DNA of 41,261 bases from an uncultured Verrucomicrobiales bacterium (GCA_913048135.1 CAJWVY010000008.1:1-41261); one strand, 5' to 3'; positions 26,248-36,398 are shown, counted from the first letter of the stretch. Program-made: numbers and translations. Notes: generated by a model from the sequence alone, not told the origin.

Positions 26248-28377
26248 TCAGGGTGAAAACTTACCAGTATCCTCCAAGGCATCCAAGACAATTTGAGGCG
26301 TCAACATCACGGGCAACACCTCCGGTTTATTCTCATCCGGTGAATAAACCAGCACCAACGGAACGCCCGAGCGGCGGTGGTCATGCAGCACCTTGGTGAT
26401 GCGCGGATCCTTGTTGGTGTAATCGCCCGTCATTGCCACGACGCCCTTTTCCTTCAAAATGGCGCGTACGGATTCAATCTCGATGGAGGTCCGCTTGTTT
26501 GCCTTGCAGGTTATGCACCAGTCCGCCGTAAAATCGATCAGCACCGGTTTACCCGCAGACCGTGCCTTCTGCTCGGCTTCCGGACTCCAAGCCGTCCATT
26601 TGATGGAATCATCCCGTGTCTGGCGCCAGTCTAATCCCCATTCCATCGCCAAACCGTATCCGGAAAACAACAACACGCCGCAAGCCACCAGCGGCCCCAT
26701 GCTCATTGAGGCCGCGCGTTGTTTAAACTCCCCAAACACCCACGCCGCCAGCGCCACAAACACCAGCAGCACTCCCAGCCACAACACACCGCCTTTGCCG
26801 AACATTGGTCCGGTGAACGATAGAATCCAAATACCGGCCGCCAACATCGGAAAGCCCATGATCATTTTAAACTGCACCATCCAGTCACCCGGTTTCGGTA
26901 GAAACTTCAGCCAGTCCGGTCGGAAGCTCAGGATCACATAAGGCGAGGCCAAGCCGAATGCCACCGCGCTCATGGCCGCAATAATCGTCCCCTGCCCCTG
27001 CGTCAACGCCACGCCCATTGCTCCGGCCAGAAACGGCGCCGTGCACGGCGTGGCCAATGCCGTGGCCAGCACACCATTGAAGAAGGCGCCCATGAATCCT
27101 TCCCGACTGGACAGCTCACTGGCCTTGGTCATCGCGCCGCCGCCCAAGGTCACTTCAAACACTCCAAATAAATTCAACGCCACCAGCACCACCACGAGCA
27201 ACAGCACGAGGTTGAAGTACGGGTTTTGCATCTGCATCCCCCACGACGCCATTTGCGTGGTGTTCTTGGCTGAAATCAATACGCCGGCCAGCGCCAGAAA
27301 CGACGCCCACACGCCCAGTCCATAGGTCAGCCCCAGCTTGCGCACGCGCTCAGGCGATTCCTGGCTTTGCTGAACGAATCCGAGAATCTTCATGGAGATC
27401 ACCGGCAGCACGCACGGCATGATATTCAAAATCAATCCACCCAAAAATGCGCCGCCCAAAATCAGCCAGATCGATCGAACCGGCTCTTCATTCGGTGAGC
27501 CACCGGACGTTTCCTCTCCGTCTCCCACCTGCACTTCGGTCCGATATCCCTGCACCTCTCCATCCAGTTCCACACGTAACACCCCGGAGATTACTGCGGG
27601 CCATTCTCCTTGCTCACTCTCAACCGTTTTGCGGATAAGCGTTTGCCCCACTTCATTGACCTGTACGGAGTCATGGGAAATTGACCACGCCTTGCCCCTG
27701 GTACTATCCGGAATAAACGCCACCACAGCGCCCTTGCCAAACGGCGCCTCAATAGCAATCTCGCGCTTGCCTTCCACGGGTTTGCCCGTCCAACGGGCTG
27801 GGATCGCCGGTAACGCTTGAGCGTCGGGCAGCTTCTTTCGCCATGTCCCGAACAAATCCGCATCAGGCCCCGGCTCGGTGGCCTCTCCCACAACCAGAGT
27901 CGCCGACACTTGTTTATCACCGGGCAGACATGACTCCTCGCACTCCAGCCATTCCACTTTGCCTTTCAGCTCATATTCGCCAGGCTTTACATCGGCAGAA
28001 AGTTTCAAGGGGATCATCAACAAGACGTCGTGATGGTAGGCGTAGGTAAACATCCCCAGCCATTCCACCTTCTCCGGCACCGGCCATTGAATCGCGCCGG
28101 CGGTGATGCCCTCTGGAAGGTTCTCCCACGTCATCCTAGTGGGATCGCCGCTGTCGCCGGGGTTCAGCCAGTAGGTATGCCACTTGTCCGGCATGTGAAG
28201 GTGCAAGCCGACTGTCACGGTCGTGCCCGGTTTGGCTTGAGCCGGTTCCACCAGCAGATCGACCTTGGTCTTGGCCGAGAAATCATCCTCCAGCGGCTCC
28301 AGTAAGGTGCCAAGCGCGTCCTGCGCATGGAGGACGCCGCCGGTCAGAATCAGAAATGAAAGCAGGAAGCGTTTCAT
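26248..28377 (-). CDS. DsbD-like thiol:disulfide interchange protein (N-terminal Ig-like domain, CcdA-like membrane domain, C-terminal thioredoxin)
   Basis: Signal MKRFLLSFLILTGGVLHAQ; NIMPCVLPVISMKILGF and TPCTAPFLAGAMG membrane cysteines; FTADWCITCKANK thioredoxin motif. Confidence 0.92.
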   Translation of the reverse strand: MKRFLLSFLILTGGVLHAQDALGTLLEPLEDDFSAKTKVDLLVEPAQAKPGTTVTVGLHLHMPDKWHTYWLNPGDSGDPTRMTWENLPEGITAGAIQWPVPEKVEWLGMFTYAYHHDVLLMIPLKLSADVKPGEYELKGKVEWLECEESCLPGDKQVSATLVVGEATEPGPDADLFGTWRKKLPDAQALPAIPARWTGKPVEGKREIAIEAPFGKGAVVAFIPDSTRGKAWSISHDSVQVNEVGQTLIRKTVESEQGEWPAVISGVLRVELDGEVQGYRTEVQVGDGEETSGGSPNEEPVRSIWLILGGAFLGGLILNIMPCVLPVISMKILGFVQQSQESPERVRKLGLTYGLGVWASFLALAGVLISAKNTTQMASWGMQMQNPYFNLVLLLVVVLVALNLFGVFEVTLGGGAMTKASELSSREGFMGAFFNGVLATALATPCTAPFLAGAMGVALTQGQGTIIAAMSAVAFGLASPYVILSFRPDWLKFLPKPGDWMVQFKMIMGFPMLAAGIWILSFTGPMFGKGGVLWLGVLLVFVALAAWVFGEFKQRAASMSMGPLVACGVLLFSGYGLAMEWGLDWRQTRDDSIKWTAWSPEAEQKARSAGKPVLIDFTADWCITCKANKRTSIEIESVRAILKEKGVVAMTGDYTNKDPRITKVLHDHRRSGVPLVLVYSPDENKPEVLPVMLTPQIVLDALEDTGKFSP

Positions 28378-28452
28378 CGGCGGAGAGCTTTCCAAAAATG
28401 ACCGCGTTTTGAAATGCTTTATTCAGGAGCCGGTCTGCTCTAAAATCCCTCC

Positions 28453-28842
28453 GTGCTTGCAGGTAAACGCAAAACCGAATCCAGTGGCGACGTCAAATAC
28501 CGTACGGGCGACGAGCGTCTGGTGAAGCTGACCTCCAACGCGGCGGATAAAGTATCCGCCCTGCTCCAGCGCCAAGGCCGCCCCGAAGGCGTCCTGCGCG
28601 TCGCGGTGATGGGCGGCGGCTGCAGTGGTCTACAGTACAAAATGGATTTGCAGGATAGCCCGGCCAATCGCGACATTCTCGTGGAAAGTCAGGGCGTGCG
28701 CGTGGTGGTGGACCCCAAGAGCGCGCTGTATGTCACCGGCAGCGAACTGGATTACCAAAGCGGTCTGGAGGAATCCGGTTTCCAGGTCAACAATCCCAAC
28801 GCCGCCACCACCTGTTCCTGCGGCGAAAGTTTCAGCGCATGA
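28453..28842 (+). CDS. HesB/IscA/ErpA-type Fe-S carrier protein (GTG start)
   Basis: VKLTSNAADKV, VAVMGGGCSGLQYKMDL, NPNAATTCSCGESFS cysteine pattern. Confidence 0.93.
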   Translation: MLAGKRKTESSGDVKYRTGDERLVKLTSNAADKVSALLQRQGRPEGVLRVAVMGGGCSGLQYKMDLQDSPANRDILVESQGVRVVVDPKSALYVTGSELDYQSGLEESGFQVNNPNAATTCSCGESFSA

Positions 28843-29408
28843 CCGACGCCTTCGCGCTGCTGGAGTTTCCGCGCCAGCCGTGGCTGGAACCCGACGCCCT
28901 CAAGCAAGCGTTCCTCGATCGCTCAACAGCCACGCACCCGGACAAATTTACGGATCCGGACGACAAGGAATCGGCACAGGCCCGGTTTTCGGAATTGAAT
29001 CTGGCGCACGATACCCTGCGCGATCCCAAGCGGCGCCTGCAGCATTTGCTGACGCTCGAGCGCGGCCATAAACCGGAGGAGGTCCACGATATTCTGCCTG
29101 AGACCGCCGATCTCTTTCTCGAAGTCGGTCAGCTTCTGAAACCCATCGACACTTTCCTCGCAGAGCGGGAAACCCAGACTTCGCCGCTACTGAAGGCCCA
29201 ATCCTATCCTCAAGCTCTGGAATGGCTGGAAAAAAACAACACCTTGCTTAGCCGCATCCAGCAGGAATTACACGCTCTCGACGCCGTCGCGCGCGAGCTC
29301 AATGCCCGATGGGATTGCGATGCCATTGAAAAACTTTTTCACCAATACAGTTACCTGCAAAAATGGCTGGCCCAGCTCAATGACCGGGCCGTTCGATTAG
29401 GACTGTAA
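28839..29408 (+). CDS. hscB: HscB-like J-domain co-chaperone
   Basis: HPDK J-domain motif, HscB-like C-terminal helical domain, ATGA overlap with the IscA-like gene. Confidence 0.85.
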   Translation: MTDAFALLEFPRQPWLEPDALKQAFLDRSTATHPDKFTDPDDKESAQARFSELNLAHDTLRDPKRRLQHLLTLERGHKPEEVHDILPETADLFLEVGQLLKPIDTFLAERETQTSPLLKAQSYPQALEWLEKNNTLLSRIQQELHALDAVARELNARWDCDAIEKLFHQYSYLQKWLAQLNDRAVRLGL

Positions 29409-29470
29409 ATTGTGTGCAATTTGGTTGAATCCCTCCACGATTCAACGTATCCAATCACGAACCTTTGACC

Positions 29471-30946
29471 ATGCGCACGACTTTCATCCTCCTGACGTGG
29501 ACCCTAGGCCTACAAACTCTCTCCGCCCTCGATTGGCCGCAATGGCGCGGCCCAAACCGCGACGGGGTCAGTAAGGAAACAGGCCTACTAAAAAGCTGGC
29601 CGGCAGCCGGACCAGCGCGCGCCTGGATCTTCAGCAATGCCGGTGCCGGTTATTCCAGTTTCTCCATCGCCAACGGCAAGCTTTACACCATGGGCTCCCG
29701 CCGCGGAACCGAGCAGCTCATCTGCCTAGATGCCCGCACCGGCCGGGAGCAATGGGCTGCCAACATCGGGCCCGAGCTCAAGAACAAGTGGGGAGGCGGC
29801 CCACGCGGCACACCTTCGGTGGATGGCACGCGCATTTACGCTATGGGCGGCCAAGGCAACCTGATCTGCACCGATCTCAACGGCCGCATCCAATGGCAGA
29901 CCAGCATGAACCGGCTCGGCGGCAAGACGCCCGGCTGGGGTTACACCGAGAGCGTGTTGGTCGATGGCAACCTCGTGATTGCCACCCCCGGCGGTAGTCA
30001 GGGCGCCGTGGCTGCATTCAACAAACAAACCGGCCAAGTCGTTTGGCGCAGCGAACAATTTAAGGATGGCGCCCAATATTCCTCGGTCATCGCCGTCAAT
30101 CACAACGGCGCTCGCCAGTACATTCAGTTGACCCAACAAAACGTGGTTGGCCTCGACGCCCGCAACGGCAATGTGCTCTGGAAGTCGTCTTGGCCCGGCC
30201 GCACCGCGGTGGTGCCCACACCCATTTTCAGCAATGGCAATGTCTACATTAGCAGCGGCTACGGCGTTGGCTGCAAGGTGGTGAATGTCGGCGCCAGCAA
30301 TCGTGTGCGCGATGTCTGGCAAAACAAGGTGATGCAAAACCACCACGGCGGCGTGATCCAGCTCGGCCAGCATGTGTATGGTTTCGGAGACGGCCGCGGC
30401 TTAGTCTGCCAAAAACTGTCTGACGGCGAAGAGGTCTGGACCGGCGACCGATCCCTGCGAAAAGGCGCCATCACCATCGCCGATGACATGATCATTGCCG
30501 TAAACGAATCGGACGGCACGGTGGCCCTCGTGCCAGCCAACCCGACCGCCTTCCGAGTCGCCGGCAAATTTCGCCTGCAACCACAGTCCAGCATCCGCAG
30601 CCGCAGCGGCAAGGTGTGGACCCACCCAGTGGTCGCCAATGGTCGCCTGTATTTACGTGATCAGGAACACATCTACTGCCACGTCGTCGGCAGCAACGGT
30701 CTTGGCGGCCCCGTGGGCAAAACCCGCCCTTGGACGGCCAGCGTGAACGACACCTCCATTGACACCATTTACAAGGGCAAAACCAAAGCCGTTGTGGAAC
30801 AAGTCTTCGGCAAGGCCGACAAGACTCAGGGCGGCTGGCTCGGCTACACGGGCATGAATGTGAAAGGCCCCAAAGGCGAAGCCTACACCACTGTCTGGTT
30901 CGGCATCGCCAACGACATTGTGCAACAAATACGGTTCGATAAATAA
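29471..30946 (+). CDS. PQQ-type beta-propeller protein, secreted, with an extra C-terminal domain
   Basis: Signal peptide then DWPQWRGPNRDGVSKETGLL; repeated propeller blades; extra ~65-aa tail. Confidence 0.88.
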   Translation: MRTTFILLTWTLGLQTLSALDWPQWRGPNRDGVSKETGLLKSWPAAGPARAWIFSNAGAGYSSFSIANGKLYTMGSRRGTEQLICLDARTGREQWAANIGPELKNKWGGGPRGTPSVDGTRIYAMGGQGNLICTDLNGRIQWQTSMNRLGGKTPGWGYTESVLVDGNLVIATPGGSQGAVAAFNKQTGQVVWRSEQFKDGAQYSSVIAVNHNGARQYIQLTQQNVVGLDARNGNVLWKSSWPGRTAVVPTPIFSNGNVYISSGYGVGCKVVNVGASNRVRDVWQNKVMQNHHGGVIQLGQHVYGFGDGRGLVCQKLSDGEEVWTGDRSLRKGAITIADDMIIAVNESDGTVALVPANPTAFRVAGKFRLQPQSSIRSRSGKVWTHPVVANGRLYLRDQEHIYCHVVGSNGLGGPVGKTRPWTASVNDTSIDTIYKGKTKAVVEQVFGKADKTQGGWLGYTGMNVKGPKGEAYTTVWFGIANDIVQQIRFDK

Positions 30947-30971
30947 CCCTCACCCATTTAACAAAACAAAT

Positions 30972-32192
30972 ATGCGTATTCTCACAACCTCTCTAGTGCT
31001 GGGCTTGACGCTCAGCGTATTTGCCGCCGACTGGCCCCAATGGCGTGGGCCGAATCGCGACGGCGTGAATCTCGAAAAAGGCCTGGCAGCCGAATGGCCG
31101 GAAGGCGGTCCCAAGCTGCTCTACAAGGCCACCGGCGTTGGTGCCGGTTTTTCCAGCGTCGTGATTGCCGACGACACCGTGTACACCCTCGGCGATCTGG
31201 AAGATGCCTGCTACCTGTTCGCTCTGGATCTTAAGGGCAAACATAAGTGGAAGAGCCGCATCGGCGAACCGAAGGGCCACCGTGGCTATCCCGGCCCGCG
31301 TTCCACTCCGACCGTTGCCAATGGCCACGTGTACGCGCTCGGCCAACAGGGTGATCTCGTGTGCGTGAGCACCGAAGGCAAGGAAGTCTGGCGCGTTAAC
31401 ATCCAGAACGATTACGAAGGCCGCATGATGAGCGGCTGGCGCTGGAGTGAATCTCCGCTGGTGGACGACGGCAAAGTGGTCGTGACCCCCGGCGGCGACA
31501 AGGGCGCCGTGCTCGCGCTGGACGCCAAGACCGGCAAACAAGCGTGGCGCTGCGAAGGCCTCACCGATCCGGCCGGTTATTCCTCGCTGATCATCCGCGA
31601 AATTGGCGACATCAAGCAGTACATCCAGCTCACCGGCAAGAGCGTGGCGGGCATTGATGCCGGCAACGGCAAATTGCTCTGGCGCGCCGATCGCCCCGGC
31701 AAGACCGCGGTGATTTCCACGCCCATTTACGACAAAGGCACCCTATTCGTCACCAGCGCCTACGGCGTGGGCTGTAACGGGTTCAAGGTTGAGTATAAGA
31801 ACAACCAGTTTGTCGCCAATGAAATCTACAAGCACGTGGGCGGCGCCGGCATGGCGAACCACCACGGCGGTGCCATCCGCGTGGGCGACTACGTCTACGG
31901 CTCCAACAGCGGCCAGCTTTCCTGCCTGCGCCTGTCTGACGGCGAGGTGATGTGGAATGAACGCAGCGCCGGCAAGGGCGCCATCATTGTGGCCGACAAC
32001 AAGATCATCCTTCGCACCGAACGCGGGCCGGTTTCCCTAGTGAAACTGAGCCCCACCGGCTACGAAGAAGTGAGCCGTTTTGATCAACCGGAACGCACCC
32101 GCGCCCGGGCTTGGGCTCATCCGGTGGTACTGGACGGCAAACTCTACCTGCGCGATCAGGACAACATGTTTGTCTACGACATCAGCCGCTAG
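30972..32192 (+). CDS. PQQ-type beta-propeller protein, secreted (tandem paralog); ORF opens at 30918
   Basis: MRILTTSLVLGLTLSVFAADWPQWRGPNRDGVNLEKGL; same blade order as the upstream gene. Confidence 0.88.
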   Translation: MRILTTSLVLGLTLSVFAADWPQWRGPNRDGVNLEKGLAAEWPEGGPKLLYKATGVGAGFSSVVIADDTVYTLGDLEDACYLFALDLKGKHKWKSRIGEPKGHRGYPGPRSTPTVANGHVYALGQQGDLVCVSTEGKEVWRVNIQNDYEGRMMSGWRWSESPLVDDGKVVVTPGGDKGAVLALDAKTGKQAWRCEGLTDPAGYSSLIIREIGDIKQYIQLTGKSVAGIDAGNGKLLWRADRPGKTAVISTPIYDKGTLFVTSAYGVGCNGFKVEYKNNQFVANEIYKHVGGAGMANHHGGAIRVGDYVYGSNSGQLSCLRLSDGEVMWNERSAGKGAIIVADNKIILRTERGPVSLVKLSPTGYEEVSRFDQPERTRARAWAHPVVLDGKLYLRDQDNMFVYDISR

Positions 32193-32217
32193 AACATTGC
32201 GGCAACGAAAACTCTCA

Positions 32218-32248
32218 CGGTCGGCGGCAACGCCGGCCGTTTTCTTTT
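32218..32248 (+). terminator. Rho-independent terminator after beta-propeller genes
   Basis: CGGTCGGCG-GCAA-CGCCGGCCG stem with one T-G wobble, then TTTTCTTTT; touches the stop codon of the convergent helicase gene. Confidence 0.8.
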
Positions 32249-34268
32249 AATCCAGCATCTCCCGCATCGCGGTGAACATATCGCGACCTTCATCGAGGCT
32301 CACCGGTTCGCTGTCGATCAGCTCATCACACAACTCCTCAGGCACTTCCTTCAGGAAACTCGACGGATGACAGAGCACCTTGCTGCCGTATTTCATCCGG
32401 GTCCGGCAATGCGTGATAGCCAACGTCTGCATGGCGCGCGTGATGGCCACGTAAAACAGCCGCCTCTCCTCATCCAGCGTGCCCTCCACCGCCGACCGCG
32501 AATGCGGCAGCAAACCTTCCTCCACGCCCACGAGAAACACATGCGGATACTCCAGCCCCTTGCAGCTGTGCGTGGTGATCAACGTCACCATGTCCCCCTT
32601 CTCTTCCCGATCCTCCTCTCGCTCGGCGTCCAGCGTGATGTCGTCCAGAAACTTAACCAACCGGTTGGAGGGAATGAGTGTCTCCCCTTTATTATCCATA
32701 GTGCGCGTCAGTTCGCGCAGATTACGCATGCGGTTCTCGGCATTCTCTGGATTCTTCTCCCCCTTCTTCAACTCGCGCTCGTAATCAATGTCATCTAGGA
32801 ATTGATCCGCCCAAGCCGATAGCTGGAGATTCTCCGCCTTCAACGGCTCGCGAAACTCCTCCACCAAGGTCACAAATTCCTCGATCGATTTGCGCGTGCG
32901 CGGCTGGAACTCGTGAATCACCAAGTCATTTTTCATCGCCTGCCACACCGAGCATTCGCGTTCCTGACTTGCCGCCAGCAGACGTTCCATGGTCACGTCG
33001 CTCAGGCCGCGCGCCGGCACATTGGCAATACGCAACAGGCTGGCGTCGTCGTTTGGATTAACCATGGTTTTCATGTAGGCGAGAAAATCCCGTATCTCGC
33101 GCCGATCAAAAAAGCTCTGGCCTCCGATCAGATTATATCGCACCTGCGCCTTGCGCAGCGCCGTCTCCAGCGGCCGGGCCTGGATGTTCGTGCGAAAGAG
33201 AATGGCGTGTTCCTTCCACGGAATCCGTTTGCCCATACGGTTGAATTCAATCTCCCCCACAATCGCCTCGGCCTCCTGTTCCTCATCCTCAAACGACTGT
33301 AGCCTAATCATTTCGCCCTGACCCTTGGCGCTCCACAACTGCTTGGGCCGGCGTTGGGGATTGTTCTTAATGACCGCGTTGGCCGCATCGAGAATCACCC
33401 GGGTGGAGCGGTAATTCTGTTCCAACTTAATGACTTTGATCTCCGGATAATCCTTCTCCAAATCGAGAATATTGGAAATCTCCGCCCCGCGCCAGCCGTA
33501 GATGCTTTGGTCGTCATCGCCCACCACGCACACATTCCGGTGTTCCTTGGCGAGCAGATGCATCAACTCGTACTGGGCGGCGTTGGTGTCCTGATACTCA
33601 TCCACCGTCACATACTGATAGCGTTGCCGGCATTCCTCCAGTGCGTCTGGATGTTCCTGAAATAGCTTCAAGGTAAGCACTAGCAGGTCATCGAAATCCA
33701 CCGCGTTGGCGGCCTTGAGGGCAGTGTCATAGCGACTGCGAATATGATCTGCCATAGCCACCGCCTCTTCGCTGCCGAAAATCTTTCCGGCCCCGCGGGA
33801 GCCGGCATTCTTCAGGCGACTGAGCACCCCATGAAGTTCACGCGGATCCGCCTTCACGTCCTTGCCGGAAATGGCGCTCAGGATTTTTTTGACCACCCCG
33901 AGCTGTTCGCTTTCGTTGTAGATCACGAAATTACGTTTGTAGCCCAGCTTGGTGATGTGCCGGCGCAGAATCCGAACGCACAGGGAATGAAACGTACACA
34001 CCGTCGGCTTCAGCGGCTTGCCGTCATCGCGCGTGGGCCCTTTGGGGATGAGCTTGTTGACGCGCTGTAACATCTCGCGCGCGGCCTTGTTGGTGAAGGT
34101 GACTGCCAGAATGTTCTCCGGCGAGATACCTTGATCAACCATGTGCGCCACCCGATGCGTCACCGTGTTGGTCTTGCCCGTTCCAGCACCGGCCAGAATC
34201 AACACCGGCCCGCGAATGGTCTCCGCGGCGATGCGTTGTTCAGGATTCAGGCGACTCAGGTTGGCCAT
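32247..34268 (-). CDS. UvrD/Rep/PcrA-family ATP-dependent DNA helicase
   Basis: LNPEQRIAAETIRGPVLILAGAGTGKTNT, VDEYQDTNAAQYELM, GDDDQSIYGWRGA, LITTHSCKGLEYPHVFLVG. Confidence 0.95.
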   Translation of the reverse strand: MANLSRLNPEQRIAAETIRGPVLILAGAGTGKTNTVTHRVAHMVDQGISPENILAVTFTNKAAREMLQRVNKLIPKGPTRDDGKPLKPTVCTFHSLCVRILRRHITKLGYKRNFVIYNESEQLGVVKKILSAISGKDVKADPRELHGVLSRLKNAGSRGAGKIFGSEEAVAMADHIRSRYDTALKAANAVDFDDLLVLTLKLFQEHPDALEECRQRYQYVTVDEYQDTNAAQYELMHLLAKEHRNVCVVGDDDQSIYGWRGAEISNILDLEKDYPEIKVIKLEQNYRSTRVILDAANAVIKNNPQRRPKQLWSAKGQGEMIRLQSFEDEEQEAEAIVGEIEFNRMGKRIPWKEHAILFRTNIQARPLETALRKAQVRYNLIGGQSFFDRREIRDFLAYMKTMVNPNDDASLLRIANVPARGLSDVTMERLLAASQERECSVWQAMKNDLVIHEFQPRTRKSIEEFVTLVEEFREPLKAENLQLSAWADQFLDDIDYERELKKGEKNPENAENRMRNLRELTRTMDNKGETLIPSNRLVKFLDDITLDAEREEDREEKGDMVTLITTHSCKGLEYPHVFLVGVEEGLLPHSRSAVEGTLDEERRLFYVAITRAMQTLAITHCRTRMKYGSKVLCHPSSFLKEVPEELCDELIDSEPVSLDEGRDMFTAMREMLD

Positions 34269-34328
34269 GGGCGGGGGGAGTTAACCCAAGACCCCTATGC
34301 GTTCCAATTGGAAATTAGTCACAGACGA

Positions 34329-34808
34329 TTAACCCTGCCGCTCCAAGTCTTCCGCCAGAAACTGTGCGACGTCTTTAAACTTCGGCACGTTATCCGGATT
34401 GACCTCCATGAGCAGTTTGTGGGCTTCCAGACTGGCTTCGGTCAACGTGCGCTTGTCCGCCTGCGTGCTGTCAGCGGTCTCCAGCCGGTCATCAAAAGGA
34501 TTGACGCCCTGCCCGACGGACATGAGATCCAACACGCCCAAATTCTCCAACAGATCGGTCACCCGCTCACAGGGATTGAGTAGCTCAATACGGTCCAGTT
34601 TGCCCGTAAGCCCGACCAAAATTCCGAGAAACGTGCTGTCCATATTCGGGCACGCTGCGAGATCGAGTAGCAACACGCGCCCGCCCGCGTCGCAGCATTG
34701 GGTGGCCACGGATTTGAAATCCACGCTCACGGCGAAATTCGCCGGGCCTTCCACGCGTATGCAGGCCACAGACTCGGTCACAGCCACCTGAAGCTGGGTG
34801 GTCATCAC
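34329..34808 (-). CDS. STAS-domain protein (anti-sigma factor antagonist-like)
   Basis: VLLLDLAACPNMDSTFLGILVGL STAS motif; VTDLLENLGVLDLM. Confidence 0.82.
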   Translation of the reverse strand: MMTTQLQVAVTESVACIRVEGPANFAVSVDFKSVATQCCDAGGRVLLLDLAACPNMDSTFLGILVGLTGKLDRIELLNPCERVTDLLENLGVLDLMSVGQGVNPFDDRLETADSTQADKRTLTEASLEAHKLLMEVNPDNVPKFKDVAQFLAEDLERQG

Positions 34809-35938
34809 GCGGCTTCTGCCTCCCGAATCAGGATTTGAGTCAGAGCCTGCTGCAACACAAAGGATTCATCCAGTGAACTGGACACCAATCGCCGGTTGCA
34901 TTGCATTAGCAGATCCAGCGCCCGTATCAGTTCGCCTCGCGAATAATTTCGGGCCTGATTGGTGGCGCTAAACAGGACATAAGGGTGCAATCCCAGTGGA
35001 CTGATCCGTCGATCATCCGCGAACGCATCCGCCGGCAGGTTGTCCAGCTGGGATTTGAACTGCGGATAATTCCGAGCCGGCTTCACCCAGCCCGCATCCA
35101 GCAATTCGCGCGCGAACAACAGTGAGCGCACCTTACTGACTAGGCCAGCCACGAGGCCGATCACCGATTTCTTGCGATCGGTCTTGGCTGCCCACAAATC
35201 CTCGTCCAAACGCCGAAGCACCTTAGGCAGATTCCGTTCCCCCACCGCATCGCCCAGCGCGAAGGCCTTGGCGAGCTTGCCTTGCGTGACAATCGCCCGG
35301 ACATCCTCCGACGTGATCTCGGCGCGGTCGCCCACGTAAATTGAAAGCTTCTCGCATTCACTGGCCAAGGCGCGCGTGTCCGGCCCGACCATTTGGGCAA
35401 GCTCCGTCACGGCACGATAATCCGGTTTCTTTTTCAGGGCCTTAAGTTTCGCTCCGATCAACTGCTCAGCCTTGGCCTGCCATTCCTTGTCATCCACACT
35501 CAAGGCGGCAAACTCCTCAGTGTGCCCGAGCTTGGAGACGGTTTTATAAAACGTCTTACGCTTGTCCGCCTTGGCGCCACTGAGCACGAGCCGCACGCCG
35601 GCCCAGTCGAAGGTCTTTAGCTTGGCCGCCAGATCGGCTAATCCGGAACTGACATCATTGGCCTTAGCAGTCCGGTCGTCCCCGAGAAAATTACAGTCCT
35701 TGAACCAGACCACTTTGCCGCCGCCAAAAAACGGCAGGGTATCAATGGCTTCATGCAATCGACCGAGCGCCCTGACGGCTTCCCCGGCGTTGGCAGAATG
35801 CGCCTCGATGATCTCGTTATCCTCCCCGCCTTCGGCTTCGCACCAACCGTGGTAAATTTGCCGTGCGCGCTGGGCCACGGCAAAATCGTCGTCACCGTGC
35901 ACGAATGCCAGAGGGCCTTCCGGCAGCGCCTTACTCAT
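34805..35938 (-). CDS. holA: DNA polymerase III subunit delta
   Basis: VHGDDDFAVAQRARQI, clamp-loader delta layout, LASECEKLSIYVGDRAEITSEDVRAIV. Confidence 0.88.
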   Translation of the reverse strand: MSKALPEGPLAFVHGDDDFAVAQRARQIYHGWCEAEGGEDNEIIEAHSANAGEAVRALGRLHEAIDTLPFFGGGKVVWFKDCNFLGDDRTAKANDVSSGLADLAAKLKTFDWAGVRLVLSGAKADKRKTFYKTVSKLGHTEEFAALSVDDKEWQAKAEQLIGAKLKALKKKPDYRAVTELAQMVGPDTRALASECEKLSIYVGDRAEITSEDVRAIVTQGKLAKAFALGDAVGERNLPKVLRRLDEDLWAAKTDRKKSVIGLVAGLVSKVRSLLFARELLDAGWVKPARNYPQFKSQLDNLPADAFADDRRISPLGLHPYVLFSATNQARNYSRGELIRALDLLMQCNRRLVSSSLDESFVLQQALTQILIREAEAA

Positions 35939-36398
35939 CCTCGGAGCCGCCCTCCTCTTCCCGGCTTTGATTGATCTGCTCGAGCACCTCGCTCATGTCC
36001 TCCACTTCGGCAAAGAGCGTGCTGCTGACATACACGGGAATTTTCTGGGACGCGGCAATGGCCAGGCAATCGCTAGGACGCGCGTCGAGTTCCACGATCT
36101 TGGTGCCCAGCTCATTCTCCATCTTGAGAATCATGCGGGCGAAGTAGGTGGAATTCTTGAGTTCCGTCACCACGACCCGCTCCACTTCAATACCGAATCC
36201 CTGAAAGACATTCGACATGAGATCATGGGTGAGGGGGCGTTCCTTGGGAGCATCGCTCAGAAAATTGCCGATCACCTGCGCCATGGCGGCTTCCACCTGA
36301 ATGATGAAAACCTTCTCCTCGTTGCCGAGAAATATCGCAGCACCGCTATGGGCCGGCAGAATGCCGCGAATCTGGACCAGCGTGACCTCCGCGTTCAC
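35931..36398 (-). CDS. Bifunctional nuclease (BFN/DUF151) family protein
   Basis: RPLTHDLMSNVFQGFGIEVERVVVTELKNSTYFARMIL, ELDARPSDCLAIAASQKIPVYV. Confidence 0.93.
   Translation of the reverse strand: MNAEVTLVQIRGILPAHSGAAIFLGNEEKVFIIQVEAAMAQVIGNFLSDAPKERPLTHDLMSNVFQGFGIEVERVVVTELKNSTYFARMILKMENELGTKIVELDARPSDCLAIAASQKIPVYVSSTLFAEVEDMSEVLEQINQSREEEGGSEDE

Noticed and set aside
29726-30373. 215-aa minus-strand ORF
   Set aside because: Antisense to the first beta-propeller; Ala/His/Val-rich shadow ORF.
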